A stretch of 64,000 nt of DNA from Lunularia cruciata (GCA_948567375.1 OX419756.1:62722552-62786551), one strand, 5' to 3'. Shown: positions 28,458-41,002, counted from the stretch's first letter. Translations and numbers: made by a program. Notes: a model not told the origin generated them from the letters alone.

Positions 28458-29263
28458 AAACCGATTTGAGATTTGAATAGACAAATATGAAGGGTTGCAT
28501 TGTCATATCAGATCTGCATGTTTGTAGAGTTGTTAGGAAGAGGTACATTAGGAAGATAAATGTCAATTGATTCACTACTTAAGAGTGGCATTTGTAGTAT
28601 CATGTTGTTCAGTGCTCATTATTTCTGAGAATAGATAAAGCAAAGTGCTATGAAGTAGTGCTCGTCGCTTGAGCTTGATTCCGAGTATCAACATTGTACT
28701 TGTGTTTGTGAGTGTTTGGAGAAATTCAAAGTGCAAGTCAATGTGCTTGTTGGATGTTGGATTCCACAGCCTTGATCTTTGTTTTGTGTGTTTGATCCTA
28801 AGTGAAGTGCAATCAAATCAATGTCTTGATAGATCTGAGAGGAATTGTAGTGTTGGTAGTATTCTGCATTTGTGAGTGTAGTGCGAGGTTGATGTGAAGT
28901 AATTTTGATCAAGGAAGTTGTGCTTTCAGTGGAGGGGTGGAACACAATTCTGAGGCAAAGTCGTTTTGTAGTGAAGTGCCGTTATTAGGAGAGCCTGAAT
29001 CATCACAGTCAAGATTGTTTGGAAAGAATTGAAGGATTTGTGATTAAGGATTGTTACTGTATGACAAGATTGCGAGTCAGTGTTTGTTACTCTCTTCTGG
29101 GTGTGGTTTCTACCTAAGAGACTAAAGAAGAACTCAAGAAGAACTAAATTGTTACTTTGCTTCGTATTTGACAAATTCTGACTTGTATCTCTACTGGAAT
29201 AAACTTTACTTACCCAATTACCGCAAAAGTGATATTTGCCGGGTTGTCACAAAGAGCAAATCA

Positions 29264-29777
29264 GTATGCTTGTTGGATGTTGGATTCTACAACCTTGATC
29301 TTCATTATGTGTGTTTGATCCTAAGTGAAGTGCAATCGGAGCAATGCCTTGATAGATCTAAGAGGAATTGTAGTGTTGGTAGTATTTTGCATTTGTGAGT
29401 GCAGCGTAATGTTGATGTGAGATAATTTTGATCAAAGAAGTTGTGGCTTCAGTGGAGGGGTGCAACACAATTCTGAGGTAAAGTTGTTTTCCAATGAAGT
29501 GCCATTTTTGGGAGAGACTAAATCATCACAATCAAGATTGTTTGGAAAGATTTGATGGAGTTGTGATTAAGTGTGACAAATTGTTGTGACAAGACTGTGA
29601 GTCAGTGCTTGTTACTCTCTTTTGGGTGTAGTTGTTACCTTAGAGATTAAAGACACCACCAAGAAGTATTGAAATTGTTACTTTGCTTTATATTTGACAA
29701 ATTCGGAATTGTATCTCTATGAGAACAAACTTTACTTACTTGATTATTGCAAAAGTGATATTTGCCAGGTTGTCACA
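29264..29777 (+). repeat. Second copy of the E 3' terminal ~510 bp
   Basis: Repeats 28740-29251 (gtgcttgttggatgttggatt ... tttgcc-ggttgtcaca) with scattered substitutions, so it is not a fresh duplication. It directly follows the first terminus after about 12 bp. Confidence 0.75.
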
Positions 29778-32147
29778 ATGGCTTTCTCTCCAATCAAGTG
29801 GTGTCTAAACTTCTTGAGACCAAAGATCATTGCCAACCCTTCTCTTTCTGTGATAGAGTAGTTCTTTTCTGTTGAAACCATCTGCCTACTAGCATAAGCT
29901 ATTGAATGATCATGCCCATCTTGGTCTAATTGACTAAGAGTGCATCCTATAGTTACATTAGAAGCATCAATGTAGAGGATGAAAGGCTTACTCCAATCAA
30001 GTTTAGCATGAATTGGAGCTACAGAAAGGGATTGCTTGAGCTCTTCAAAAGATTTGAGAGCCTTCTTGTCCTCCAAAGTCACCATGTAATCTACACCCTT
30101 CTTCATGTAGATGGTCAATGCATAAGCCTTGTTGGAAAATGAGAAGTTGAACCTCTTATAGTACCCAACAATCCCCAAGAATTGGTGTAGCTTTGTCAAG
30201 CTTGAAGGGAATGGAAGGTCTGAGATTTTCCTCACCTACAAATTTGCTTCCTCCATGCTTGTGTCCACACTTGAAGCTCCTTCTTTTGAATCTGATTCTA
30301 AATAATCAGAACCGTGTGTATCTAAATGTGAAGTGTTGGTGGTGTTAGTCATAGAAATTATGACTCTATGGTTTGATGGCCCAATCCTCAAGTACCCTTT
30401 GTGCCATCAATCAGTTGTGCATATTGCTCTAAACCATGCCCTCCCAAGAAGTAAATCATAGCTTGAATCCTTCAACACTTAGAAAGTCATGAGATTTTGA
30501 ACTCCCATAACTAAAACTACCACTTTGTCCATCACCCTTACTGGTCAAAACTTGTTTGTTTGCCATACTCACCACCAATGTTGAAGATCTTGAGGGTATC
30601 ATACCCAACTTCTTCATCAACCTTTCAGACATGACATTCACGGCTCATCCTTCATCAACCAATGCATCCTTGATGTTGTGACCGTTCACTCTCACATCAA
30701 TCTTGGAGGCATATTCACAAGCCTCCCATGGTGCTAGCTTGGCATCCACCACCCCTATTGATATTGGAGCTTTTGCCTTCTTCTTCCTCTTGCTCCTTGT
30801 GGAACTCAAACTAACTCTAAGCTCCTTTCTCAAAGTAGGATTCAAAGCAATCAATTGGCCCATTATGATGTTAACCTTGTGACTACCAACATCCTTCAAG
30901 ACATCATGTAGTTCCATTGTTGCTTTGAGATCAAGAAGTCCTCCATCCCCAACTTCTTCCTTGGAATCTTTATTGTTGATGGTATTGAAGTGCTTGTGAA
31001 AGTGCTTCTAGTAGGCATAGGAGTATCTTGGCTAGGAGTAAATCCTTGAGAAGAGTGCACATCCTCTGTAAAATGAGCTCTCTTCTTCTCTTGTGCCAAA
31101 AGCTCCAAATTAAGACTCTTGGAGTTTGAGCACTCTCCCTTCTCATACTTGCTTTCAACCACATCTATAGATGCTATCTCCTTACCTTTGTTTGGATTAA
31201 GAGCCACTTGGGTTTCACTTCCTCCTTCTTTTCCTCTATTGGCTTCTTCATAACCCCATCTTCCATGGTAAGTGGAATTTGGGCAATTCTTTGGATATGA
31301 CCTCTTCCTCTACAACCAAAACAATTTCTCTCATTAAAATTGTTGGTTGGTTGGCCACCTTTATATGGATAACTTCCCTAACTCCTAGGCCCTCTCTCTA
31401 CATTCTAATCCACCTCTTTCTTCTCATAGTTGCACCACATTGATTTTGAGATCTACAAGTTGTTCTATAATGGTTTGAAGGGGGTTTTTTGGTAGAGGTG
31501 CAAGAACTAGAGAAACTACTACTTGTGGTGCAACACTTGCCACCAAAATATCAAAAGTTCCACCAGACTTGTAATCTTTAGGAGGATGCACAACCTCATT
31601 CACCACCAAATCACTCTCATCCCCTTCCAAACTCTCCTCCATATGAATTGCAATCTTGCTAGCCTTAACCTTGAAAGAAGCTTTTCATATCTAACCTTGC
31701 TTCTCATTTGTGGTCTCAACCCTCCCACAAAATTCCTGGTGAGCATGGCCCCTATGCCAATCATTGTAGTGTCCACATCATCCCCACCCTTCCTCAACAC
31801 TATGTGAAATCTGAACTCTAGCTTTTCCACTCTTTCCACTAGATTCTCACTTTCTCTCCATCTCCTTGTTTGAGAAAGGTAACCTCACTCATCAATCTTT
31901 CATAACTCTCATCTGGAAGAAAGTTCTCAATGAGTGCTGAAGTCAAACCCTCTCAAGACTCCTCTTCTCCATCTCTCCTCTCTCTCTTTTGGTATTCTAA
32001 CTCATATCATGTAAGTGTTGCATTCTCAAGGAAATCATGTAATAACGAGTCCCCCTCATTGTTTCCTACGCAAGTTCTCTTGAAGTCTCTCACAAAGGCC
32101 TCCACATCTTCTCTATCATTGCCAAAGAAACCCAAAAGTTTCTCCAT
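29778..32147 (-). pseudogene. gag-pol of C-3 (broken, RT core deleted)
   Basis: Gag from the ATG at 32147, with knuckle region around 31300 (frame disturbed), the KKLGMEDFLISKQQWN block at ~30930, protease (30456-30641), then at 30238/30239 a jump to RT thumb MRKISDLPFPSSLTKL and RNase H up to 29778. About 1.1 kb of RT palm is missing relative to C-1. Multiple stops. Confidence 0.85.
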
Positions 32148-32488
32148 CTTAATCCCTCACTATCTTTCTTTTCTCTCAAATTTTTTTTCTCTCACTGCAT
32201 AACTAATAGAGTATATACATGATTAACACTAGCTGAGAATAATCCACCGTAAGAAATACAAAGGTTCCATTTACTCCAAGATTTTTATAGCAACATCAAA
32301 TCCTAGAGTGCATATTAATCAAACTCTCGTGAATAATTTATCCATAAGTTGAAAGATTATCTCCATCACTAATCTTGAGAACTGGCTGATGAATGTGGTA
32401 GTACTTTTGTAGCTGTACTAAGATTCTCTCCAAGATCCTTCACCAAAGTCTCCAAAAAGTGCTTATACTCCACTACACTCATGTCCTT

Positions 32489-32845
32489 TTAGAAGTCCTT
32501 CCACTCCACAAACCTCACATAACTCCCCTTGGTCTTAGATCTTCTCCCTCCCAATCTTGGTGAAGAAGGTCCAACATGCAAACCCAAGTCAAGTAAGCCT
32601 CTCCTTTCTCTCAATATGTTGCTTTCAAAGGTCAATGGACATGAACTTGGCTTATGTCCCTTCTCTCCATATGAAAAGAACTTAGACTCACTCTTTCCTC
32701 CAATGGATTTAGGGTTTTGGATCTTCTCAACACTCTCTTCTAATTCTATTCTTAACTCTATTCTCCTCAAATCCACCCCTATAATCACCTCAAACTCTTG
32801 GGGAACCTTGCATAGCCTCAATTTCCACTCCTGGTGACCCTCCAT
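32489..32845 (-). pseudogene. Leader zinc-knuckle ORF of C-3 (degenerate)
   Basis: Matches the 157-aa ORF of C-1, but the knuckle has lost ligands (FSYGEKGHKPSSC: both leading Cys changed) and the C-terminal part is frameshifted. This loss shows decay of the copy. Confidence 0.6.
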
Positions 32846-33703
32846 ATTCCCAAGATGAGTCTAAACACTCAACCATGTTTTTTGTTGCTCTCACACTCCT
32901 CATGCATGAAATCTAAAATCTGTTGAATTGACCTTTCCTCACAATGTCAGTCAAATCTTCAAAAAAGAATGTCCAAGTTCTTTGAAATTTTGCACACTTG
33001 ATAAAAAATTCAAAGCATCTCTCTCTAGAAATTTTTAGATCTTTTCATTGAGCCATTTTGTCTAAGGATCTTTCTATTCAGCACACATATTTCAGATTTG
33101 GTCTAAAAACCACCCCCTCACTTTAAAAAACTTATAACTCTTTCATCAAGAATAATCTCTATCTCATTTTTATGTCAACAGGTAGGATACAATGCATTGA
33201 ATTTTCTTGGAAATTTTCATTACAATCTATTGAAAATTGAAAAAATGGCATACCCTATACAATTTTTTGGAGAGCATGCAGTTGCAAGAGCAGTTTACCC
33301 TATCAACTTTCAGAAATTCAAGCCTAGTGCGCATGGCAGCTCTCACCATAATTTCAAATGTGATAACTGAAGGATAACCTAAGCTATCATGTGTTGAAAT
33401 TTCAAGTTCAAATCTCAAACTTGAGATTTTGCTCAAAATCACCTTAATCCCCCAAAATCTACAATCCACCTCACATAATCTTTCCAAATCCTCTCAAGTG
33501 TACAAGATGTAAAAAATCACCTCAAAGACATCATAATGAACTACAAGGTATACAAATGGGTCCAAATTCTCTACAAAGGTCAAGCCCTTCCCTCCCCTAA
33601 AATTCCTTCCAAGTGAGCTCTCATAGTCTCCTTCCGTCTAATATAGAATTGTACACAAAACATTATCTTGCATTCTAGAGAGGTCTTCGCAATGCAACAA
33701 AAA

Positions 33704-34393
33704 GAGTAAGCCGGTCTGTCTCTCACTCAGGATGAACCTTTGATGGCTATTATGGTACCTCACCATGGACTAAGAAGGCAATGAACCCCAACTCCATCAT
33801 ACTCCTCCAAGCTGACACTCCAAGACACAAGACATTGCTCACTAGAGAACTCAATGAGAGAGATATAGTTGTAAGTGAAAAGGATTATGAGTACCTCTTC
33901 ACCCCTTGTTTATATACTTGTGAAATAGTTATGCACCAAAGTTACTAATTATTGGAGTAACTCAAGTGACTAGGCTAAAATTCAAGTAAAGTCAAAAAGT
34001 ATAAAGGAATATCCATTCACATGGGTATATTCCACTAGCATGTGATCTTATCTTGACCCAACCACTTAGTCAAGGATCCCTTCACATGGGCTCTCCTTGG
34101 ACTATAGAAGAATCCAAAAAAAAGGCTTGCATGCCTAAGAGTTCTCAACTCTTTCCTCAAAGCCAAACACCAAGGAATAATACCAAGTCAACACACTAGA
34201 ATCCAAAATAGTGGTGCTCATCTTTTCCACTTCCTCTAGAGTAAGGTCCCCTCTATCTTAGCTTTGACTAAATTTAGCTAATCATGACTAATGTAGAACC
34301 ATCCTTTATCTTTATATAAATTATATCTCTTAAGTACTTTTAATATCAAGCTAAATATCACAATACCACACACATGCACAAATAGGTGTTACA
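33704..34393 (-). repeat. 5' LTR of C-3
   Basis: About 690 bp, matching 10009-10700 end to end with more differences; the inner terminus is altered (gagtaagccgg instead of tgtgagccgg). The outer end ...gtgttaca at 34393 abuts A-3. Confidence 0.85.
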
Positions 34394-36059
34394 ATCTTGG
34401 ACTGGTTTGGGACTCACAATTACAGCAATTGGTGGAGCTCAATGCAAATGAGAGAGAGTAGGTGATGGGTTCTTGCATTGATATTATTGTTGTTCAAGCA
34501 ATGTAAGAGGCATCCAAGTGTCAAGTGTTAGGTCAGGCTATGGACCTAAACTATTTGACCTGGATTGTGAGCCTTGGCTTGGCAAAGCAGCATATGATGT
34601 GCTTGATAGGCATCACCACTCTAACACTTGTGAACCTTATGCCTATCAAGACAATTCAGGCACATGTTGCAAGCAATAGACAGAGTAGACAAAGTTTTAT
34701 TGGTATGAAACCAATGGCTACTAGGGAGAGTGGTCTACTTGGAGTCCATCCAGGTGAGCATGGGCAACTTGGATTACACACTTGGTCTACTTGGGATGCA
34801 GCTAGAGGACGTATGGAACTTGCAGCTAGATCAGAAGGAGTTTTTCACACTAAGGTTAGGACCTCTATTGGTTGGGAGCATGACACTACTGCTTCCAAGT
34901 GTCTAGTGTAGCAGCTAGTCAATATGTCTCCACTCTTATGATAGTTATAGAGGATACTTGGGAGCCAGATCTTGGACCCAAGCTTATAGGAGAGGAAAGA
35001 TAGAGAATTTGGAGGTTCTTGAGGAGCTACATGAGTTGTTTTGCCTTTATTATGAAGGATTTGGGTCCTCTGAAGGGACTTGGTATATAGATTGAACTAA
35101 CAAGCAATACACTAGTTTCAAGACATCCCTATAAATATCGTGATATGGAGTGAGCATTGATTCAAAGCCAGAGTAGTTACCTTTTTGAGGTTGGTTTGGT
35201 GGAGATATCACATTGAGAGTGTGCATCAATGACAACAATGCCAACCAAGAAGGATATGCATGGCAACTACATAGATAGGTGGATGTGTGGAGATTACTAT
35301 CCAATCAACTGACAAACTAGGGCTGATTGGTATGTCATGCCTACACTAGGGAAGATCTTTGATGTGGTTGGGCATGCAAAGGTCTTCAGTACTTAAGATT
35401 TTCAAGCAAGATGTCATTAGTTGCAAATTAAGGAGGAAGCTAAGTCCAAGATAGCATTTAGAGCTATTGATCCTCATGGTAAGGATGTGTTATATTAGTA
35501 GAGGTTCTTACTGTTGCTTAAAGAACACTCTTGCTGAGCTCCAAGGGTCATGGATAGGATCCTAGCTGGATTGGATTTTGCTTAGTGCTATTTTGATACC
35601 ATTGCTCTATAGCACTACTATGGAGGAGCATGAGAGACAATTGTTAGAGGTGTTTGAGAGGTTAAGATCTCATGGACTCAAATTAGATTTTTGGAAGTGT
35701 AGGTTCTTCCACAAGCAAGTTGAGTATTTGGGTCACTCTATCTACCTTGGAGTGCTTTGCATTCAGCAGACCAATGTGGAGGCTATTGCATGTATTCCTC
35801 AATCTACAAATGTGAGCAAAGTCCAAGCATTCCTTGGATTAGCAGACTTCTATCACCACTATGTCAGAGGATTTAGTGCCATTGCCAAGACCTTGACAAA
35901 GCTGACCAAGCTTACACATGTGTGGTGTTGGAGAGATGAGTAGGAGAGAGCTTTTGTAGAGTTCAAGGACAGGTTGACATCTGCTTCTATTTTGAAGAGA
36001 GAAATCAAAGGACGACCATTTCAGGTTCACACTGATTGGAGTATGTTGGGGCTTGGAGT
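34394..36059 (+). pseudogene. Family A fragment A-3: DNMT C-terminus to RNase H start
   Basis: Plus-strand piece of family A beginning at the GLVWDSH block of DNMT, through the C-terminal motif (VLGQAMDLNYLTWIVSLG at 34525), the stop at 34909, RT (35200-35940, several stops; the YxDD region is decayed) and ending at the TDWSMLGLG start of RNase H. The C-4 LTR begins at the next base. Both ends are defined by family C LTR outer ends. Confidence 0.88.
34909..34917 (+). promoter_or_regulatory. Readthrough-type stop UAG-CAG-CUA at DNMT/RT junction (A-3)
   Basis: The DNMT tail frame ends GTG TAG CAG CTA, an exact UAG-CAR-YYA. It is the third copy of the same stop, here on the plus strand. Confidence 0.6.
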
Positions 36060-36748
36060 TGTAACACCCATTTGTGCATGTGTGTGGTATTATGATATTT
36101 AGCTTAGTATAACAAATAATTGAGATAAAATATTTATATAAAGATAAAGGATAGTTCTACATTAGTCATAATTAGCTAAATTTAGTCATAGCTAAGTTAA
36201 TGGGGACCTACTTAAGAGGGAGAAGAAAAGATAAGCATCACTATTTTGGATTCTAGTGTGTTGACTTGATATTATTCCTAGGTGTTTGGTTTTGAGGAAA
36301 GAGTTGAAAACTCTTGGGCCTGCAAGCCTTTTTGTTTTAGATTCTTTTATAGTCCAAGGATAGCCCATGTGAAAGGAATCCTTGACTTAGTGGTTGGGTA
36401 AAGATAACCTACATGCTTAGCAAAATATGCCCATATGAATGGATATTCCTTTCTTCTTTTTGACCTTACTTGACTTTTAGTCTAGTAACTTGAGTTACTA
36501 CGCTAATTAATTACTTTGGTGCATAACTATTTCACAAGTACTTAAACTAGGGGTGAACAGGTACTCATCATCCTTTCATTTGGAGCTATCTCTCTCATTG
36601 AGTTCTCTAGTGAGCAATGCCTTGAGTCTTGGAGTGTTAGGCTTGGAGGAGTATGATGGAGTTGGGTTCTTTTGCCTTCTTAGTCCATGGTGCACTACCA
36701 AAATAGCCATCAGAGGTTCATCTTGAGTGAGAGATATGCCTGCTCACA
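36060..36748 (+). repeat. 5' LTR of C-4
   Basis: TGTAACACCC ... CTGCTCACA, 689 bp, diverged from the C-1 LTR by scattered substitutions and small indels. Confidence 0.88.
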
Positions 36749-36789
36749 TTTTTGGTTCCATTGTTGGGACCTCTCTAGAAGGCAAGATA

Positions 36790-37011
36790 ATGTTCTATGT
36801 ACAATTCTACATTAGACAAAAGTAGACTATGAGAGATCACTTGGAGAGAAATTTAGGAGAGGAGAGGGCTGAACTTATGTTAGAGAACCTGGACCATTTT
36901 GTATACTTTGTAGTTCATTATGATGTCTTTGAGGTGATTTTGTACATCTTGTACACTGAGAGGATTTGGAGAGATTTTGTGAAGCAAACTCCTTGCATGA
37001 AATTATTTTGA
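36790..37011 (+). pseudogene. Leader microprotein remnant (C-4)
   Basis: Matches the 56-aa leader ORF of C-1, but an early AAG-TAG change truncates it after about 12 codons and the normal stop is lost. The LGEERAELMLEN and VVHYDVFEVILYILYT blocks are still readable. Confidence 0.45.
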
Positions 37012-37549
37012 AAGCTACTATCCACATTGAGCGAGAATTTTTGAAACTTGATAGGGTAAACTACTCCCACAACTTCTTTGGAAAATTGTATAGAGTCTGA
37101 CATTTCTTCTTTGTTTTAAGTGCATTGTTTTGAAACTTTCCAAGAAAATTCCATGCATTATATCTTACCTTTTGACACCCTATGCATCTTTGACATCTTA
37201 CCTTTTAACTCCCTATGCAAGAATGATCTCTCTAATGATCATTCTTGCATAGGGAGTTATGAGTTTTTAAGGTGAGGGGGATGGTTTTTAGACCAAATTT
37301 GAAATAGGTGTGCTGAATAGAAAAGTGTCTGGGCCAAATGGCTCAATAAAAAGATCCAAAATTAAGCACATGGGAATGCCCTGAAATTGTGATTAAGTGT
37401 GAAAAATTTTCAGAGGAGTATGAAATACAAGCTGACAAATTTGAGTGATAGTGTGAAAAAGGGTCAATTTTACACAGTTTAGATCTTATGCATGAGGAGT
37501 GTAAGAGCAACAAAAAGCATGTTTGAGTGTTTAGACTCATCTTGGGAAC

Positions 37550-38078
37550 ATGGAAGGTCACCAAGAGTGGAAATTGAGGCTATGCAAGGTTTCACACAAG
37601 TTTGAGGTGATTGTAGGGGTGGATTTGATGAAAAGAGAGTTTAGAATAAAATTTAAAGAGAGTGTTGAGAGGATCCAAAAGCCTACACCACTTGGAGGAA
37701 AGAGTGAGTCTAAGTGCTTTCTATATGGAGAAAAGTGACATAAGGCAAGTTCATGTCCATTGACCTTTGAGAGCAAGAGATTGAGGGAAAGGAGAGGTTA
37801 TTGACTTTGGTTTGCATGTTGGACCATCTTCACCAAGATTGGAAGGGAGAAGATCTAAGACCAAGGAGTTATGTGACATTTGTGGAGTGGAAAGACTTCC
37901 AAAAGGACATAAGTGTAATGGAGAAAAAGCACTTTATGAAACTTTTGTGAAGGATTTTAGACAGATTCTTAGTATAGCTACAGAAATACTACCACCTTCA
38001 TCAGCTAGTTCAGTTCAGTTTAGTTTATCATCAGTTCTCAAGATTAGTGATGAAGCTAATCTTTCAATTTATGAATAA
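37550..38078 (+). pseudogene. Leader zinc-knuckle ORF of C-4 (broken)
   Basis: Starts MEGHQEWKLRLCKV as in C-1. A stop falls inside the knuckle (CFLYGEK then TGA), and the second Cys cluster (CDICGVERLPKGHKC) reads in another frame from 37812. Confidence 0.55.
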
Positions 38079-38280
38079 ACTATCCATGAGGGTTTGATTA
38101 ATATGCACTTTAGGATTTGATGTTGCTATAGAAATCTTGGAGCAACCTGAACGTTTTGTGCTCCCTAGGTTGGATTACTCTCAAATGGTGTTAGTCATGT
38201 ATATCTTCTATTAATTAAAGAGTAAGAGAAAAGAAAAGAGAACAAAAATTGAGAGAAATGAAAGATAATGAGGGGTTAAA

Positions 38281-39759
38281 ATGGAGAAACTTCCGGTTTT
38301 CTTTGGCAAGGATGGAGAAGATGTGGAAACCTTTGTGAGAGACTTCAAGAGAGCTTGCATAAAAAACAATGAGAGGAGGAAGAATGAATGGGGCACATTA
38401 TTACCAAATTTCTTTGAGGATGCAGCACTTACATGGTATGAGTTAGAATACCAAAAGAGAGAGAGGAAAGATGGGGAAGAAGAGTCTTGGGAGAGTTTAA
38501 CTTCAGTATTCACTGAAAAATTTCTTCCAGATGAGATTTATGAGAGATTGATGAGTGCGGTTACCTTTCTCAAGCAAGGAGATAGAGAGAAAGTGAGAGT
38601 CTATATAGAAAGAGTGGAAAAGTTAGAGTCTAGATTTTTCATAGTGTTGAGGAAGGGTGGGGATGATGCGGAGACTACTATGATTGGCATAGGAGCTATG
38701 CTCCCCAAGATTTTTATGGGAGGGTTGAGACCAAAAATCAAAAGGAAGGAGAGAGATGAGAAACCTTCTTCCAAGGTTGAAGCTATCAAGATTACAATTT
38801 GTAAAGAGGAGAGTTTGGAAGGGGATGAGAGTGATTTGGTGGTGAAGGAGGTTGTGCATCCTCCTCAAGGTTAAATTCTGGTGAAACTTCTGATATTTTG
38901 GTGGCAAGGGTTGCACTCCAAGTAGTAGTTCCTCCGGTTCTTGCACCTCTACCAAATGATCCACTTCAAACCATCACATGACAACTTGCAGATCTCAAGA
39001 TCAATGTGGTGAAACTATGGGAGAAGAGAGAGATGGATCAGAAATGTAGGGAGAGGACCTAGGAGTTATGGAAACTATCCATATAGAGGAGTCCAACCAG
39101 CCAACAATTTCAATGATAGAAATTGTTTTGGTTGTAGAGGAAGAGGCCATATCCAAAAGAATTGCCCAAATTCCACTTACCATGGAGGAAGGGGTTATGA
39201 GGGAGCCAATAGAGAGAAAGAAGGAGGTAGTGAAATCCAAGTGGCTCCTAATCCAAATAAAGGTAAGAAGATAGCATCTATAAATATGTTTGAGAGTAAG
39301 TATGAGAAGGGAGAGTGCTCAAACTCCAAGGGTCTTAATTTGGAGCTTTTGGCATAAGAGAAGAAGAGAGCTTGTTTTGCAAGGATGTGCACTCTTTTCA
39401 AGTATTTACTCCTAGCAAGGATACTCCCATGCCTACTAGGAGCAATTGCACCTCAACACTATCAACAACAAAGACTCCAAGAGAGAAGTTGGAGATGGAG
39501 GACTTCTTGATCTCCAAGCAACAATGCAACTATAATGTGTTGAAGGATGTTAGTAGTCACAAGGCTAACATCATAGTGAGCCAATTGGTTGCTTTGAATC
39601 CTACTTTGAGAAAGGAGCTTAGAGGTGGTTTGAGTTCTACAAGGAGCAAGAGGAGGAAGAAGGGAAAAGCTCCCATATCAATAGGGGTGGTGGATGCCAA
39701 GCCAACAGCATGGAAGGCTTGTGAATATGCCTCCAAGATTGATGTGAGAGTGAATGGTC
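38281..39759 (+). pseudogene. gag of C-4 (broken)
   Basis: Opens MEKLPVFFGKDGEDVE and stays open for 197 codons to a TAA at 38872. The knuckle (NCFGCRGRGHIQRNC-like) sits at ~39120 in another frame, and KLEMEDFLISKQQCN follows at ~39490. Truncated by LTR insertion at 39760. Confidence 0.85.
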
Positions 39760-40098
39760 TATAACACCCATTTGTGCATGTGTGGTATTGTGATATTTAG
39801 CTTGGTATTACAAGTACTAAAGAGATATTATTTATATAGAGATCAAGGATGGTTCTATATTAGTCATGGTTAGCTAAAGTTAGTCATAGCTAAGATAGAG
39901 TGGACCTTACTTAAGAGGAAGTAGAAAAGATGAGCACCACTATTTTGGATTTTAATGTGTTGACTTGGTATTATTCCTAGGTGTTTGGCTTTGAGGAAAG
40001 AGTTGAGAACTCTTGGGCCCGTAGGCCTTTTTGTTTTGGATTCTGCTTTAGTCCAAGGATAGCCCATGTGAAGGAATCCTTGACTTAGTGGTTGGGTC
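39760..40098 (+). repeat. Partial family C LTR inserted in C-4
   Basis: TATAACACCC (TG changed to TA) through the first ~340 bp of the LTR, ending at gttgggtc, where the C-5 LTR starts. The rest of this LTR is not seen elsewhere here. Confidence 0.8.
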
Positions 40099-40790
40099 TG
40101 TAATACCCATTTATGCATGTGTGTGATATTGTGATATTTAGCTTGGTATTACAAGTATTTAAGAGATATTATTTATATAGAGATAAAGGATGGTTCTATA
40201 TTAGTCATGGTTAGCTAAAGTTAGTCATTGCTAAGATAGAGGGGACCTTACTTTAGAGGAAGTAGAAAAGATGAGCACCACTATTTTGGATTTTAGTGTG
40301 TTGACTTGGTATTATTCCTAGGTGTTTGGCTTTGAGGAAAGAGTTGAGAACTCTTGGGCCCGCAAGCCTTTTTGTTTTGGATTCTTCTTTAGTCCAAGGA
40401 TAGCCCATGTGAAGGAATCCTTGACTTAGTGGTTGGGTCAAGATAAGACCACATGCTTAGGGGAATATGCCCATGTGAATGGATATTCCTTTCTACTTTT
40501 TGACTTTACTTGACTTTTAGTCTAGTAACTTGAGTTACTACGGTAATTAGTAACTTTAGTACGTAACTATTTCACAAGTATATAAACAAGGGGTGAGGAG
40601 GTACTCATCATCCTTTCATTTGCAACTATCTTTCTCTCATTGAGTTCTCTTGTGAGCAATGTCTTGAGTCTTGGAGTGTTAGCCTTGGAGAAGTATGATG
40701 GAGTTGGGGTTCCTTGCTTTCTTAGTCCATGGTGCGCTACCGTTATAGCCATCAGAGGTTCATCTTGAGTGAGAGACAGGCCGGGTCACA
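40099..40790 (+). repeat. 5' LTR of C-5
   Basis: TGTAATACCC ... GGCCGGGTCACA, 692 bp, same length as the C-1 3' LTR. Followed by TTTTTGGTTCCGTTGCCGGG, the family C primer site (40795-40812). Confidence 0.9.
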
Positions 40791-40831
40791 TTTTTGGTTC
40801 CGTTGCCGGGACCTCTCTAAAAGGCAAGATA

Positions 40832-41002
40832 ATGTTTTGCGTTCAATTCTACATTAGGCAGAAGGAGGCCATGAGAGCTCACTTGGAGAGAACTTTAGGA
40901 GAGGGGAGGGCTGACCTTATATTAGAGAACCAAGATCCATTTGTATACTCTAAAGTTCATTATGATGTCTTTGAGGTGATTCTGTACATCTTGTACACAT
41001 GA
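40832..41002 (+). CDS. Leader microprotein ORF (C-5)
   Basis: 56 codons, same length, start and stop as in C-1, with about 8 residue changes (for example the PVVHYD motif is SKVHYD). Comparing the two by eye gives about 7 replacement and 6 silent changes, so there is no clear sign of constraint in this decayed copy. Confidence 0.4.
   Translation: MFCVQFYIRQKEAMRAHLERTLGEGRADLILENQDPFVYSKVHYDVFEVILYILYT

Larger units (their letters stand above)
27349..29777 (+). mobile_element. Family E deletion derivative E4, with doubled 3' end
   Basis: Begins TGTGGTATACACATTTTTC and ends GCCAGGTTGTCACA, the same terminal pattern as E1 (TGTGGTGCCCACA ... CCGGGTTGTCACA). The 5' ~600 bp differ from E1 but match E5. 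Most of the coiled-coil ORF is absent; only its C-terminal end remains (28143-28457). A first complete 3' terminus occurs at 29251, followed by a second copy of the last ~510 bp. It interrupts E3. Confidence 0.7.
29778..34393 (-). mobile_element. Family C copy C-3, internally deleted
   Basis: Minus-strand copy: 5' LTR (33704-34393), leader with remnants of the small ORFs, gag-protease (30239-32147), then a deletion joining the acidic linker region directly to the RT thumb/RNase H (29778-30238). The 3' part is cut by E4. Arms up to gag are inverted relative to C-4 across the 1.67-kb A-3 spacer. Confidence 0.85.
36060..39759 (+). mobile_element. Family C copy C-4, 5' part
   Basis: 5' LTR, primer site (from 36749, TTTTTGGTTCC, diverged after that), leader and gag up to the VNG codons of the protease region, where a partial C LTR is inserted at 39760. 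Flank before the LTR is ggagt. Forms the right arm of a large inverted repeat with C-3. Confidence 0.88.
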
